Notes: a model not told the origin generated them from the letters alone. 64,000 nucleotides of DNA from Indolivaga alginatilytica (GCF_003201355.1 NZ_QICL01000020.1:1-64000); one strand, 5' to 3'; positions 34,620 through 43,355 are shown, counted from the first letter of the stretch. Numbers and translations: made by a program.

Positions 34620-35375
34620 TTAAAATCTTTCAAACAATACTTTGTTAATATTCCACTTAATATTTGACTTGATTTCTCTTTGAGAATAGAAATTATCTGT
34701 TTCTAGCAGTTTTCCATTTTCGTACATTTTCAGGTCGAACATTTTATTGTAGTTACCCGCAGGGGCTTGTACTTCGGTATGGTGCAGGACAAAATCAAAG
34801 CCGTGTAGTGTGATTTTTACAGGCTCAAATCCTTCTCTGTATGATAGCTTACTAAAATCATAGTCGTTCAGGTCGTTATCGGTTGCAAGTGTTTTAAAGT
34901 CGTTCTTTTCAGGGTTTTTAACTTTGCTTTTCAAATCGGACAGGTAGGTAAAGAAAAATTCTTTGTTTACCCATTCATGCAAATAGGCACGTTGTTCTTT
35001 GGCTATGTATATGCTAATATCGCCTGCACAGGTGTTTTCTATTTTCATTTTTGCACCTTCGTTTTTGAGATGTTTGTTGATTTTCGCCCTGACTGCTTTA
35101 GCTTCTTTAAAATTGCTCTCTGCTATTTCGTAGGCATCGGAATTTTTTATACCGCTTAATGTTGAGGCACAATCCATTCCTACGATAAATTGTTTTTGGC
35201 TGCTGTTTTCGATGATCGCTATATTGGCTAGGGGTTTGTTACAGTTCTCACAACATTCGCCGTTACCTTCGTATATTCCACCGTTATAGTAGGAACGGAT
35301 AAATCGGTATGTATCGTTGATGGGTAAATTTCGCCTTGCTATTCGTTTTGTCGGCTCGTTTATAGTTGTTTTCAT
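34620..35375 (-). CDS. Hypothetical protein with zinc-ribbon-like CxxC (251 aa)
   Basis: Near residue 40 there is a cysteine set ECCENCNKPLANIA followed about 25 residues later by GMDCASTLSG, a split zinc-ribbon pattern. The rest is alpha/beta with a Lys-rich linker. Similar unnamed proteins occur on Bacteroidetes plasmids and phages. It may bind nucleic acid, but that is only inferred from the cysteines. Part of the left-arm operon. Confidence 0.6.
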   Translation of the reverse strand: MKTTINEPTKRIARRNLPINDTYRFIRSYYNGGIYEGNGECCENCNKPLANIAIIENSSQKQFIVGMDCASTLSGIKNSDAYEIAESNFKEAKAVRAKINKHLKNEGAKMKIENTCAGDISIYIAKEQRAYLHEWVNKEFFFTYLSDLKSKVKNPEKNDFKTLATDNDLNDYDFSKLSYREGFEPVKITLHGFDFVLHHTEVQAPAGNYNKMFDLKMYENGKLLETDNFYSQREIKSNIKWNINKVLFERF

Positions 35376-35410
35376 ATTGGTTCGGGTTATTGATTTTTAT
35401 TATTTGTGGT

Positions 35411-35782
35411 TTATTTGTCTTCACTAAGTTTATAACTTTTATATCTTTCGTTAGCTTCTAAAATATCCGAAACAGTAGAGGGCAAATCACAAAAATCTAA
35501 AGTTTTAATTTTTGCGTAAAAAGTAGCTTTTTGCCCAGAATAGCAACAATTAGAAACTAATCTATTTGGATAACCATCCAAATAGATTAATTGAAATTTG
35601 TCATCTTGTCTCACTTCAAAACTTTTCGCCAATTCTTTTACTGCCTCATTTCCGGCTTTTATTGCTTCGTCTAATGTGTCAAAAATCCCTATCGTGATTG
35701 TTTTTGTGGTATATCCTGAAAAATCTGGATTTTTGGGCTTATCATTATATCTAAATTCTATTGTTAGTAATTCCTTTTTCAT
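35411..35782 (-). CDS. Hypothetical prophage protein (123 aa)
   Basis: An alpha/beta protein: strands ELLTIEFRYN and TKTITIGIFDTL, helix EAIKAGNEAVKELAKSF, then further strands. No motif recognised. Four bases separate it from the upstream gene, so it is part of the operon. Confidence 0.6.
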   Translation of the reverse strand: MKKELLTIEFRYNDKPKNPDFSGYTTKTITIGIFDTLDEAIKAGNEAVKELAKSFEVRQDDKFQLIYLDGYPNRLVSNCCYSGQKATFYAKIKTLDFCDLPSTVSDILEANERYKSYKLSEDK

Positions 35783-35786
35783 GGTT

Positions 35787-36071
35787 TTAATCTCCTTTAT
35801 ATTTACCGTCTACAATATCGCCACAGGCTATCCAGAGGATACGCTGCAAATTTCCATTATGATTTTCGAGTTCTGAATCGTCCCAAGCTCCATAATCATA
35901 GAGTTCTTTTTTAAGTTGTTCAGGATCAATTTTCTTTAGCTGCCGTTTGATTTCGGGTAATTTCATGATACGATCTATGTCTTCGTCACATTGCCCTGAA
36001 TGATAGCCTAAATCGGCTATCTTTTTGGTTATGTTCAGGGAGGCGGTTATATAGTTGAAATATACTTGCAT
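35787..36071 (-). CDS. Hypothetical prophage protein (94 aa)
   Basis: A small helical protein with a central acidic/Lys helix (KLPEIKRQLKKIDPEQLKK) and a C-terminal LQRILWIACGDIVDGKYK. It resembles small phage proteins of unknown role. Operon member, 11 bases after the SEC-C-like gene. Confidence 0.6.
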   Translation of the reverse strand: MQVYFNYITASLNITKKIADLGYHSGQCDEDIDRIMKLPEIKRQLKKIDPEQLKKELYDYGAWDDSELENHNGNLQRILWIACGDIVDGKYKGD

Positions 36072-36082
36072 GATTTTGTTAT

Positions 36083-36406
36083 TTAGTCGGTTAATGATTT
36101 TAAATATTGAATTACTTCGGGGTTAAATTTCATTTCGTCAAATAGCTTTACGCTTTTGCCTAGTTGTTCACGAGTGCCTTTATTGCAGCATTTTTCTGGT
36201 GTTTTACCGCTTCCGCACTCGCAAATATCCAAGCCGTAATGGTTTACACAGTGATCGCAGCAATAGGTATCATTTAGCTTTTTAACGCCTCTTAGTGATA
36301 TGTTAAATCTCTTTTTGTTACTTCTTTTGAGGCTGTTATTTTCTCCATTTTTAAAATAGACGGTTATTGCACCGCAGGAACATGAGGTATAATCTGTTAT
36401 TTCCAT
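36083..36406 (-). CDS. Cysteine-rich protein with SEC-C-like motif (107 aa)
   Basis: It has two putative zinc sites. The N-terminal CSCGAITV together with CCDHC (about residue 50-54) forms a ribbon. CECGSGKTPEKCC matches the SEC-C signature (CxCGSGxxxxxCC) that binds zinc at the C-terminus of SecA and in many phage proteins. Function unknown; nucleic acid or protein binding is possible. Confidence 0.65.
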   Translation of the reverse strand: MEITDYTSCSCGAITVYFKNGENNSLKRSNKKRFNISLRGVKKLNDTYCCDHCVNHYGLDICECGSGKTPEKCCNKGTREQLGKSVKLFDEMKFNPEVIQYLKSLTD

Positions 36407-36429
36407 AATCTTTTATCTTTTAATGAAAG

Positions 36430-36459
36430 ACGGCAAAGACTTTTTTTAATCTTTGCCGT
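36430..36459 (-). terminator. Hairpin between left-arm genes
   Basis: acggcaaag (36430-36438) and ctttgccgt (36451-36459) pair perfectly around a T-rich loop. It may end or attenuate the transcript from the 36833 gene before the downstream block. Confidence 0.6.
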
Positions 36460-36479
36460 TCATTTAGTTGTAGTTCGTG

Positions 36480-36833
36480 TTAATCAATTGAATAAACTGC
36501 ACCGTCTGAATCAGCAAGCCTGTAAACAATATATTTAGCTAGGTCGCTTTTGAATGATTGCAAGAACTTCCAAGCATTATTTTCCGCTTGTGTCAAAGGT
36601 CTAAGCTCTTCAAGGTGGCAGAGTTCAATTTGATAATCTATACACCCGACAGTAGAAAAAAGATTGACGTTATCTAAGTGGCGACAACTTTTTTTATCGC
36701 TCATTAGTATATATGTTTGTTCCTGTATTTCTTTGTCGAGTGTACCCTCGTAATGGTGTTTATATTGCAGACTGACACACAAAACAGATAATTTTCTTAG
36801 TTCATCCATTATAGAGGTAATTGTTTGAAACAT
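36480..36833 (-). CDS. Hypothetical prophage protein (117 aa)
   Basis: A mainly helical small protein (TITSIMDELRKLSVLCVSLQ, then KEIQEQTYILMS and a C-terminal SFKSDLAKYIVYRLAD). No family recognised. Followed by a hairpin that may separate it from the operon below. The 160-base gap upstream shows no gene. Confidence 0.55.
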   Translation of the reverse strand: MFQTITSIMDELRKLSVLCVSLQYKHHYEGTLDKEIQEQTYILMSDKKSCRHLDNVNLFSTVGCIDYQIELCHLEELRPLTQAENNAWKFLQSFKSDLAKYIVYRLADSDGAVYSID

Positions 36834-36997
36834 TAGTTTTTCGTTTCTGTGTCCGTATGATAAATGAGGATAATTTTTTACTGTTTGAGAACAAAAATAA
36901 AAGTCACTTTTTAGGCTTAGTTCTCAGATAGCTTTTTCAACTGAGTTGAAATGCTTTGCACTACATATAAAACTACTCATAATTCTATATTTATGTG

Positions 36998-37216
36998 TTA
37001 ATTGTTATTGGGTTGGTAATCCGGGTTTAACTCCCTTCTTTCTCTGATTTGGTAACTTGCTTTGGGACAGGCAAAGCGATATTCTTTTAAATCTCTCTTT
37101 ACTTGTCCGTAGGTAGAATCTCTTTTATCGTACCAACTTTCACGTTCCCAACCTGTGCCGTAATTTGACCAGATAATCCAGTAATAGATATATTTGTTTA
37201 TTCTTTTAGTTTTCAT
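36998..37216 (-). CDS. Small basic prophage protein (72 aa)
   Basis: Starting at the second Met (MKTKRINKYIYYW) gives 72 aa; a start five codons earlier (37231) is also open. The sequence is aromatic and basic (YYWIIWSNYGTGWERES). No known family. Confidence 0.5.
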   Translation of the reverse strand: MKTKRINKYIYYWIIWSNYGTGWERESWYDKRDSTYGQVKRDLKEYRFACPKASYQIRERRELNPDYQPNNN

Positions 37217-37240
37217 AGGGCAAATTTTCAATAAGTGGGA

Positions 37241-37522
37241 TTAATTAAAGTAGTAGTGATTTTGCAGATAGATATAGCTTTCTGTATGCCAGTCAACTAT
37301 TTTTAAAATTCTTTCTTTAGCGATTCTTTGGAATGTCATTTTGGAGGGTTCAAAGACTTTTATGTACTCGATACCCCTATTATTATCGTACTGTTTGATA
37401 ATTCCCATAAGGTTTTCGGGTGTACATAAAAATTTCTTTTCAGAGGTGTTGTTGTAACGGAAGGAAATGCAAAAAATACAATTTGCTGCATTTAGAAATT
37501 GCGGATTGTTTTTATTTGTCAT
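37241..37522 (-). CDS. Hypothetical prophage protein (93 aa)
   Basis: The frame is open back to 37609, but the upstream part runs through an inverted-repeat hairpin; the ATG at 37522 (MTNKNNPQFLNAANCIF) is more likely. The product has two short helices and a strand pair and no recognised motif. It is first in the left-arm minus-strand operon. Confidence 0.5.
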   Translation of the reverse strand: MTNKNNPQFLNAANCIFCISFRYNNTSEKKFLCTPENLMGIIKQYDNNRGIEYIKVFEPSKMTFQRIAKERILKIVDWHTESYIYLQNHYYFN

Positions 37523-37579
37523 AAATTTGCCCTGAACACGGCAGGGGCTTATTATATCCCGTGTCTGATGTTTGACTTT

Positions 37580-37616
37580 GATAGGGTTGTAGGTCGCCAA
37601 ACTTCGCAACCCTATC
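37580..37616. repeat. Inverted repeat with T-run upstream of left-arm operon
   Basis: gatagggttg (37580-37589) and caaccctatc (37607-37616) pair around a 17-base loop and are followed on the plus strand by tttttta. It may be a plus-strand terminator or part of the operon's leader. Confidence 0.45.
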
Positions 37617-37719
37617 TTTTTTATTTATTACTCTGTATTTTAGTGGCTTGTAACACTCAATTTTTCAACTGGCTACATTAATAAACTTCACCCTCTCGAT
37701 ATTTTAATACTTTTCGAGT

Positions 37720-37902
37720 TCAGGCAGCTACACTTACACGGTGCTTACCGTCTGCTTTATACGTGGCAGACACGTAGGCGTTAATCCTCGTAACGCTCAG
37801 TAATAAATCAGCCTTTAAAGCTATAATATAGTCGTTAACCATCTCATTATTACAATAGTAAAGATAGCGTATTGCAATTGAAAAACCAAACATATTTGTC
37901 AT
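37720..37902 (-). CDS. Possible small protein (60 aa), doubtful
   Basis: An open frame of 60 codons (MTNMFGFSIAIRYLYYC) in a gene-poor stretch. It has no strong coding signal and no recognised family, so it may be chance. The rest of the 37610-38015 gap shows only AT-rich sequence. Confidence 0.25.
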   Translation of the reverse strand: MTNMFGFSIAIRYLYYCNNEMVNDYIIALKADLLLSVTRINAYVSATYKADGKHRVSVAA

Positions 37903-38015
37903 AAATATTCATATTTATGACTAGTAATAACATTTATTAACTATATGGAGTATCGGATAACAGACAGGTAATCAGAGAGGAAGAAGAATAACAAGAAAAA
38001 TGACAAACAAGCCTG

Positions 38016-38047
38016 TTTGCAAGCTACTAGATTAATCATTAACTTTG
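38016..38047 (+). promoter_or_regulatory. Consensus Bacteroidetes promoter
   Basis: TTTG (38016-38019) and TAACTTTG (38040-38047) are 20 bases apart, an excellent fit. The predicted start is about 38054, upstream of a terminator hairpin and the small-terminase-like gene. Confidence 0.75.
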
Positions 38048-38072
38048 CTTTGACACCTTAAGAGGCAAGATA

Positions 38073-38108
38073 AAAGCCCGTTGTTAATCAGCTAACAACG
38101 GGCTTATT
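38073..38108 (+). terminator. Terminator between promoter and first gene
   Basis: aagcccgttgtta (38074-38086) and taacaacgggctt (38093-38105) pair perfectly around a short loop, then attttat. With the promoter above it would give a short RNA of about 55 bases unless read through. It lies 26 bases before the preferred ATG. Confidence 0.75.
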
Positions 38109-38134
38109 TTATGTACAAACACAAACTAAATAAC

Positions 38135-38509
38135 ATGGCTACACAACACACAATACCAGCCACCACCGCAGACAAAAACAAAGAAATAGATAAACTTTCT
38201 AGTTTAGAAAAATTCGTTTTAAATGCTTACTTGATTTTTGATGCACCATCAAGCGAAAAATTAATAATTGCATACGAGATCAGTAGACCAAAGGAGAGCC
38301 AAGCAAACCGCCAATCTATTTATATGCAGGCTCGTAAATGGATAAACAGCGATAAATGTAGATACTACATTGAGCAGAGAAAAGAACAACTTTTCAAATT
38401 AGATCAGACAAAAAGATTAGCAAGTAGCGATGGGGAAGGGAACGAAAACAACCCCGATAACGTAAATAGGTCAAAAGATGATATATTAACGGAGTTGAAT
38501 ATAATATAA
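38135..38509 (+). CDS. Putative small-terminase-like or DNA-binding phage protein
   Basis: Starting at MATQHTIPATT (38135; an ATG at 38111 is also open) gives 124 aa. The core EKFVLNAYLIFDAPSSEKL, then SRPKESQANRQSIYMQARKW and a helix ending YYIEQRKEQL, resembles small terminase subunits that begin with an HTH and a short central domain. The large terminase lies 14 kb away, so the assignment is uncertain. The leader carries the phage's acacaaact motif and follows the promoter-terminator pair. Confidence 0.45.
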   Translation: MATQHTIPATTADKNKEIDKLSSLEKFVLNAYLIFDAPSSEKLIIAYEISRPKESQANRQSIYMQARKWINSDKCRYYIEQRKEQLFKLDQTKRLASSDGEGNENNPDNVNRSKDDILTELNII

Positions 38510-38709
38510 ACCTCAAAGAATGGGATAAAAGAAGGGTATAGGGGGCAAAGCAGAAGCGGAACAAAGGGTACGCCCCACCCCCTTTAGAAACCGACAGAAA
38601 ATCGCTTTCGATACAGCTAAATTTTTTGGGTATTTTTTTTTGGTTTTTATATAGTAGTAATTACCGTACTATTTTTGGTGGAAAAGATATATTCAAAAGT
38701 ATATTCAGT

Positions 38710-38826
38710 ATGGATCGAATCAATAAAATACAGGCTGTTTTAAGGCTGATAGTGGCTATGACAAAGGATTTGATAATAGAGTGCCGCAGTCTTGACTTAG
38801 TGGTTGTATTCGGCTGTAATGTATGA
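38710..38826 (+). CDS. Possible small protein (38 aa) in gene-poor region
   Basis: ATG at 38710 opens MDRINKIQAVLRLIVAMTKD, a single amphipathic or membrane-like helix, and the frame ends at 38826. The longer open frame from 38626 has an unlikely start. Weak. The rest of the 38510-39041 gap is AT-rich, with palindromes gctattta-a-taaatagc (38878-38894) and tgactg-ttt-cagtca (38965-38979); these may belong to a replication origin for the next gene. Confidence 0.3.
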   Translation: MDRINKIQAVLRLIVAMTKDLIIECRSLDLVVVFGCNV

Positions 38827-39041
38827 TTTACACTTAGAGCCTATACGCCTATTTTATAATGTGTAAGTGAAGGAACTGCTATTTAATAAATAGCTTCTCT
38901 ATTATAAGATTATATAGATACAAATATAAACAATTGAATATAAGATATATAAAATATTTATTTATGACTGTTTCAGTCACTAATACTATACTAATCGGTC
39001 ACAACTATTTCGTGTATTTATGATAACACAATTTATGATTC

Positions 39042-39509
39042 ATGGGAAAGCTAAATGCTACAAATCCTTTTATTGAAACGATTTACGACCTAAAAACCAA
39101 AATGCGGACTTCGGTATATGCACGAGGGGATATGGTATCGCTTGTGGATGAAAGCACGGGTGAGGTAAAGGGGAACGGGTTTAATGCTATTGTGAGGGAT
39201 AAACAATACGATTCGGAGCGTTTTGTGAAGTTGTATGCGAATGGGCGAGAGGTTTTACCTAAACTGAGCGTATCGGCAACTAAGGTACTGTGGTTCTTAA
39301 TAGACGGTATGGGATATGATGATGTAGTCAGGTTGAATTTATCTAAAGCGAAGAAGGTGACGGGTTATAAAAGTGATGCTGTTATATATCGGGCTATTAC
39401 AGAACTGAAAGGGCATAATGTATTAGCAAATGCTTATAGTTGCGGATTGTATTTTATTAATCCGACAATGCTCTATCGTGGTAACAGGCTAAAATTGATA
39501 AGTGATTAA
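39042..39509 (+). CDS. RepL-like replication initiator (putative)
   Basis: The 155-aa protein has the shape of a winged-helix initiator of the RepL family. A helix-turn-helix region (KLSVSATKVLWFLIDGMGYDD, then ITELKGHNVLANAYSCG) is followed by the typical ending YFINPTMLYRGNRLKL, in which INP-x-x-x-x-G is the family hallmark. It would start replication at a nearby AT-rich origin. The upstream 500 bases are gene-poor with palindromes, consistent with an origin. Family assignment is by motif, not search. Confidence 0.55.
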   Translation: MGKLNATNPFIETIYDLKTKMRTSVYARGDMVSLVDESTGEVKGNGFNAIVRDKQYDSERFVKLYANGREVLPKLSVSATKVLWFLIDGMGYDDVVRLNLSKAKKVTGYKSDAVIYRAITELKGHNVLANAYSCGLYFINPTMLYRGNRLKLISD

Positions 39510-39531
39510 CGGATGCCACCTTAATTATTGA

Positions 39532-39567
39532 AAAAGACGCATGACATTTTGAATGTATGCGTCTTTT
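39532..39567. terminator. Terminator between RepL-like and protease genes
   Basis: aaaagacgcat (39532-39542) and atgcgtctttt (39557-39567), extended by acatt/aatgt inside. Convergent genes use it from both sides. Confidence 0.8.
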
Positions 39568-39606
39568 ATTTAAGTATTTACAGGAAATTTATTTGGTATC
39601 TTCCGC

Positions 39607-41373
39607 TTATTTAAGTTCTAATTCTGCCCCAAGTTTTACCTCAAAAATTGGATTAATGATTGTATAATCCGTAGCGGTAACTGTAAGTTTACCACTATTT
39701 ACATAATCATTTGCTGCATTTACTATACAACCAGTTACAGCCGTATTTGCCGTTACAGTTTGATTTGAATAAGTAATAGTACTACAACTTCCAGCTTTGG
39801 CTTTTAAAACAGCAGCATACGCATCAACCAAACCATAGCCTAGTTCATTATTCCATGTACCGTTAGTTCTTCCTGATGTTGTAGAATAAGTATAGCTGCC
39901 TATTTTTCTGGAGGTAGATTCTATGATGTCTGCTACTTGTTTTTGTGTCAGACTTGGGTTTACTGATAACATAAGAGCGGCAGTCCCTGCAACGTGCGGA
40001 CAAGCGGCTGAGGTTCCATTAAAGTTCATTACATAATCTCCAGTAGCATAGCCTGCTGATCCTTGACGGTCTGTTGTCGGAATAAGAACACCGGGAGCAC
40101 TAACATCTAATATAGTCCCATAATTCCCCCCCCACGTGGTTTCTCCATCGCAAGAAGTTGGTGATTTTCTTTGGGCACACTGATTCATTGCTCCTACTAC
40201 TATAAAATCCGGATTGCTGTTGGCTGGATAACCAATGTAACCGGAATTGTCATTACCTGCGGCAAAAACGACAACACAGCCAAGACCATTGCGACCCTTA
40301 GTTAAAGCATTGGTATAAGCATCGTCAATCATATCACTACTTGCTCCTCCACCCCACGAGTTACTAATAACACTAGCCCCATTATTGGTAGCATAATTAA
40401 TTCCATTAGAAATCTCCTGTGCGGCATTGGGGCTATAACCAAATTGAAAACTAAGTGACATTGACTTACTGGAAGGTGCTATGCCGGATACTCCCAGACT
40501 ATTATTGGATTTTGCAGTAATAATTCCTGCACACGCAGTCCCATGATGTCCATAAATTTTACTTGGTGAAGTTGCCGTTTTGGTATCGTAACTGAGTGAC
40601 GAAGCATTTAGGTCAGGATGATTCAGTTCAAATCCAGTATCGAATACTGCAATAACTAAACTTGTGCTTCCTGTTGATAGGGTTTTAGCGTTACAATAAT
40701 TAATGTCTATCCCTGATGTTCCTCCTTTTTGTGCTGTGTTTCTTAATGCCCACTGGCTGCTAAAAAGTGGATCATTATCGCAAGTAGTTTTTATATTGTC
40801 TATAATATCAGGTACTGCTGCTGCAAATTTATTACTTTCAAAAAATAAATTTGCCATTTTAAGGGCGTTACCTGTTGACGCTTTAGTACATGTCAGCGTG
40901 AACCATAAAGGCATGAATTTATTTTCTCCTACAATCTCAACTTTATGCAATGACGCCAAGTTCATAAGATCATTTACACCTGCTGAGCTCTTTAGTTTCA
41001 CATAAAATATCTGAGACAAACCAACTTCTTTCCCATTCATAATATAGAATGGAGCTTCATAGATTATTGTCGTATTATTGGCAGTAGCTGTTTGAACTGT
41101 ACTTCCTTCGACAAAAGACCAACTGGTGCTTTGTGTACCAGCACTGTATGTATTAACCCCTGCAATTGACATGGCTTGAAAAGCTGAGTATTTAAGCCCC
41201 TGTTGCTGTAAAGTACTCGCTACCTGAGTGCTGTTAGATGATGTCGTTAAGATAAATCTTTTATCACTCTTTTCTGTCAAAGGAATTTTAGCACCTTTGT
41301 ACCAGTAATAATTTTGGCACATTATGCTCTGCGAGGCAATTATCAGGATTATATAGAATATTATCCGCTTCAT
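39607..41373 (-). CDS. Secreted subtilisin-like (S8) serine protease
   Basis: The 588-aa protein has a signal peptide (ending SIMCQ) and an N-terminal region of about 190 residues (possible propeptide). The S8 catalytic domain shows D245 (IAVFDTGFELNHP), H277 (GHHGTACAG), the oxyanion NSWGGG region and S455 (NGTSAACPHVAG). The C-terminal ending NPIFEVKLGAELEL resembles repeats that precede T9SS sorting signals, but no full sorting domain follows, so it may be truncated. It is cargo of the prophage, last in a minus-strand unit with the FkbM and S74 genes. Roles such as host-surface processing are open. Confidence 0.88.
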   Translation of the reverse strand: MKRIIFYIILIIASQSIMCQNYYWYKGAKIPLTEKSDKRFILTTSSNSTQVASTLQQQGLKYSAFQAMSIAGVNTYSAGTQSTSWSFVEGSTVQTATANNTTIIYEAPFYIMNGKEVGLSQIFYVKLKSSAGVNDLMNLASLHKVEIVGENKFMPLWFTLTCTKASTGNALKMANLFFESNKFAAAVPDIIDNIKTTCDNDPLFSSQWALRNTAQKGGTSGIDINYCNAKTLSTGSTSLVIAVFDTGFELNHPDLNASSLSYDTKTATSPSKIYGHHGTACAGIITAKSNNSLGVSGIAPSSKSMSLSFQFGYSPNAAQEISNGINYATNNGASVISNSWGGGASSDMIDDAYTNALTKGRNGLGCVVVFAAGNDNSGYIGYPANSNPDFIVVGAMNQCAQRKSPTSCDGETTWGGNYGTILDVSAPGVLIPTTDRQGSAGYATGDYVMNFNGTSAACPHVAGTAALMLSVNPSLTQKQVADIIESTSRKIGSYTYSTTSGRTNGTWNNELGYGLVDAYAAVLKAKAGSCSTITYSNQTVTANTAVTGCIVNAANDYVNSGKLTVTATDYTIINPIFEVKLGAELELK

Positions 41374-41427
41374 TTTATCATTATATAAATTATTAATATC
41401 AGGATGATAAATATCAAATAATCAACT

Positions 41428-42195
41428 TCAAATTACATTACTTGCCTGTTGTTTATGAATAAATATATAATCACCCTCAATTTTTGAAGAATTACTATTT
41501 AATGAAACCAACTTGTTTTTATTGAGTTTAAAGGGTGTATACCCCATTTCATCAAATAGCTCTTTTATTGTTTTTTCATTTTGTCCCCATACTTCCACTT
41601 GTACTTTCGGTTTATGCCGCCTGATAACTTCTTTCATCTCGGAAAGCACAAGGTATTCAAAACCCTCGATGTCGCATTTTATGTAATCAATCCTATCTAA
41701 AGACCCAAACAGCTTTGATGGTATTTTCATCTGTGCTTCAAATGAAAATTCACTACTGCTTAAATCCCCGTCCTTTACCGAATCATAAACATGTGGCAAT
41801 CCTGTTCTGAAATAACCAGTTTGCGGAGAAGAAACCAATTGAATCAGTTTTTCTTCCGTTCCCAAAGCGAAGGGGTACAATATGATATTATCATATTTTT
41901 TTGCAATCTCATTAAAAATTTTATTGAACACCTTGATCGGCTCTACTGAATGGACTTTACCACTTTTACCAACTTGCTTAGCAAAGGGGATGGAATAATA
42001 GCCCAAGTTTGCACCAATATCGAGAACCACATCACCTTTGTTAATCAAATTCTTAATATAATAATGGTATTTGTAACTATCACTAAATTTAAGCAGAGAG
42101 GTATTATACATAAAGAAGAAGCCTCTTTGGTGTAACCGTAAATAGTTTTCAAAATCTAGGTGCTTAAATATTTTCTTTTTGAGATTACTTATCAT
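41428..42195 (-). CDS. FkbM-family methyltransferase
   Basis: 255 aa with the class I SAM-binding fold: motif I VVLDIGANLGYYSIPFA, motif II VHSVEPIKVFNKIF, and YPFALGTEE; then the FkbM-specific YIKCDIEGFEYLVL. Family members O-methylate sugars or peptides, often in surface glycans. It starts eight bases downstream of the S74 gene and ends 55 bases before the protease, so these three appear to form one transcript. It could modify the exported S74 protein or its glycan (inferred). Confidence 0.88.
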   Translation of the reverse strand: MISNLKKKIFKHLDFENYLRLHQRGFFFMYNTSLLKFSDSYKYHYYIKNLINKGDVVLDIGANLGYYSIPFAKQVGKSGKVHSVEPIKVFNKIFNEIAKKYDNIILYPFALGTEEKLIQLVSSPQTGYFRTGLPHVYDSVKDGDLSSSEFSFEAQMKIPSKLFGSLDRIDYIKCDIEGFEYLVLSEMKEVIRRHKPKVQVEVWGQNEKTIKELFDEMGYTPFKLNKNKLVSLNSNSSKIEGDYIFIHKQQASNVI

Positions 42196-42202
42196 TTCAG
42201 TA

Positions 42203-43138
42203 TCAATTAGTGGTAATTAACATTCTTTTTGTGTCAACTTCCTTATTGTCTATAAGTAAAGTGTAGAGATAAATACCAGATTTCAAGTCGCTTGCACTTA
42301 GTGTAATCTGCCCTTCTCCAACGCCAGTTGTAATCGGTTTTTTCAATAACATGCTTCCTTGCAGATTAAATACGCAGATGCTTGCTGATTGTCTACCTTT
42401 TGGAATATAATATTTTATTGTTGTTTCCGTACCAAAAGGATTAGGTGTATTCTGATATAAGATTGGTTTATTTGCATCTTTGATCATTTCAGATTCTATT
42501 CCAGAGGTTGATTTGGCTGCTCGTAAGTCGTCCACTTCTTTATTTAGGGCTTCTATCTGCCCTGTTAATTCTTTCATTGATTCAGTTAAAAGAGGTATGA
42601 TAGCACTGTAATTTATCAGTTTATTACCTTCTTCATCTTCGGTTACGGCTTCCGGAAGTACCAATTCTACTTCTTGTGCCAAAAATCCAACTTCACCCAA
42701 TTCACCCCCTGCGGCACTTTTTCTCACTGACATGCCCGGGTCTTTCCAATTATAGGTAACAGGATTGAGGCTTAAAACTTTGTCAATCGCATTTCTTAAA
42801 GGTACAATATTGGTTTTTGCTCTCGCATCGGAGTAATTATAAACACTTTTAACCTGTATGCTATTGTACTGACTAGTTTCGGAATTGTAGAATACAATCT
42901 GATCTCCTGTTCCTGATATTCGTGGAGAGGCTACCCCCAGACATATTTTCATAAAAGTATCATAGCCATTGCCGACCCAAGAGTAATAATGCCCCCAACC
43001 GAATAAATGCGTCGTATAATAGCCAACCGGCTCAACATTACCCATCGTCAATTTTCCATTTGAACGATACTTTAGTTGTGCATTGCTACCTACTGTGCAT
43101 ATGCACAAAATGCTGAAAATTAATAATAACTTTTTCAT
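42203..43138 (-). CDS. Secreted S74-chaperone protein with T9SS sorting domain
   Basis: The 311-aa protein has a signal peptide (ending GSNAQ) and a short N-terminal region. The peptidase_S74 intramolecular chaperone follows (about 103-200; start SDARAKTNI, then GFLAQEVELVLPEAV and INYSAIIPLL). A linker leads to a type A T9SS C-terminal domain (about 228-311; YQNTPNPF, GIYLYTLL, KRMLITTN). S74 domains fold trimeric fibres and tailspikes and cut themselves off. Combined with a T9SS signal, the protein should be exported to the cell surface by the host, so it is more likely a bacterial surface protein than a virion part. Confidence 0.88.
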   Translation of the reverse strand: MKKLLLIFSILCICTVGSNAQLKYRSNGKLTMGNVEPVGYYTTHLFGWGHYYSWVGNGYDTFMKICLGVASPRISGTGDQIVFYNSETSQYNSIQVKSVYNYSDARAKTNIVPLRNAIDKVLSLNPVTYNWKDPGMSVRKSAAGGELGEVGFLAQEVELVLPEAVTEDEEGNKLINYSAIIPLLTESMKELTGQIEALNKEVDDLRAAKSTSGIESEMIKDANKPILYQNTPNPFGTETTIKYYIPKGRQSASICVFNLQGSMLLKKPITTGVGEGQITLSASDLKSGIYLYTLLIDNKEVDTKRMLITTN

Positions 43139-43241
43139 AATAATTTGAATTAAAGAATTAGTAGTTTATATAGTTTAATGGTGCTTTTTTTAGTATTTAT
43201 TATAAATTGATTATCATTAAATATGTGGTATATAGTAATTA

Positions 43242-43249
43242 CAAATGTA
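43242..43249 (-). promoter_or_regulatory. Possible -7 box for the S74/FkbM/protease unit
   Basis: The minus strand reads TACATTTG, about 104 bases before the S74 start. No convincing -33 box is seen at the right distance. It lies 18 bases from the inverted repeat at 43267. Confidence 0.4.
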
Positions 43250-43266
43250 TATTAAATAATCAATAC

Positions 43267-43296
43267 TATCTTAATTATTCATATATAATTAAGATA
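43267..43296. promoter_or_regulatory. Palindrome 1 in the divergent cargo intergenic region
   Basis: Perfect 12-bp arms (tatcttaattat 43267-43278, ataattaagata 43285-43296) around six bases. It may be an operator near the minus-strand -7 box. Confidence 0.5.
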
Positions 43297-43355
43297 TACA
43301 GACATTATTATTATATATACTTATTAATTAGATAATTATATAGATACTAATATAT

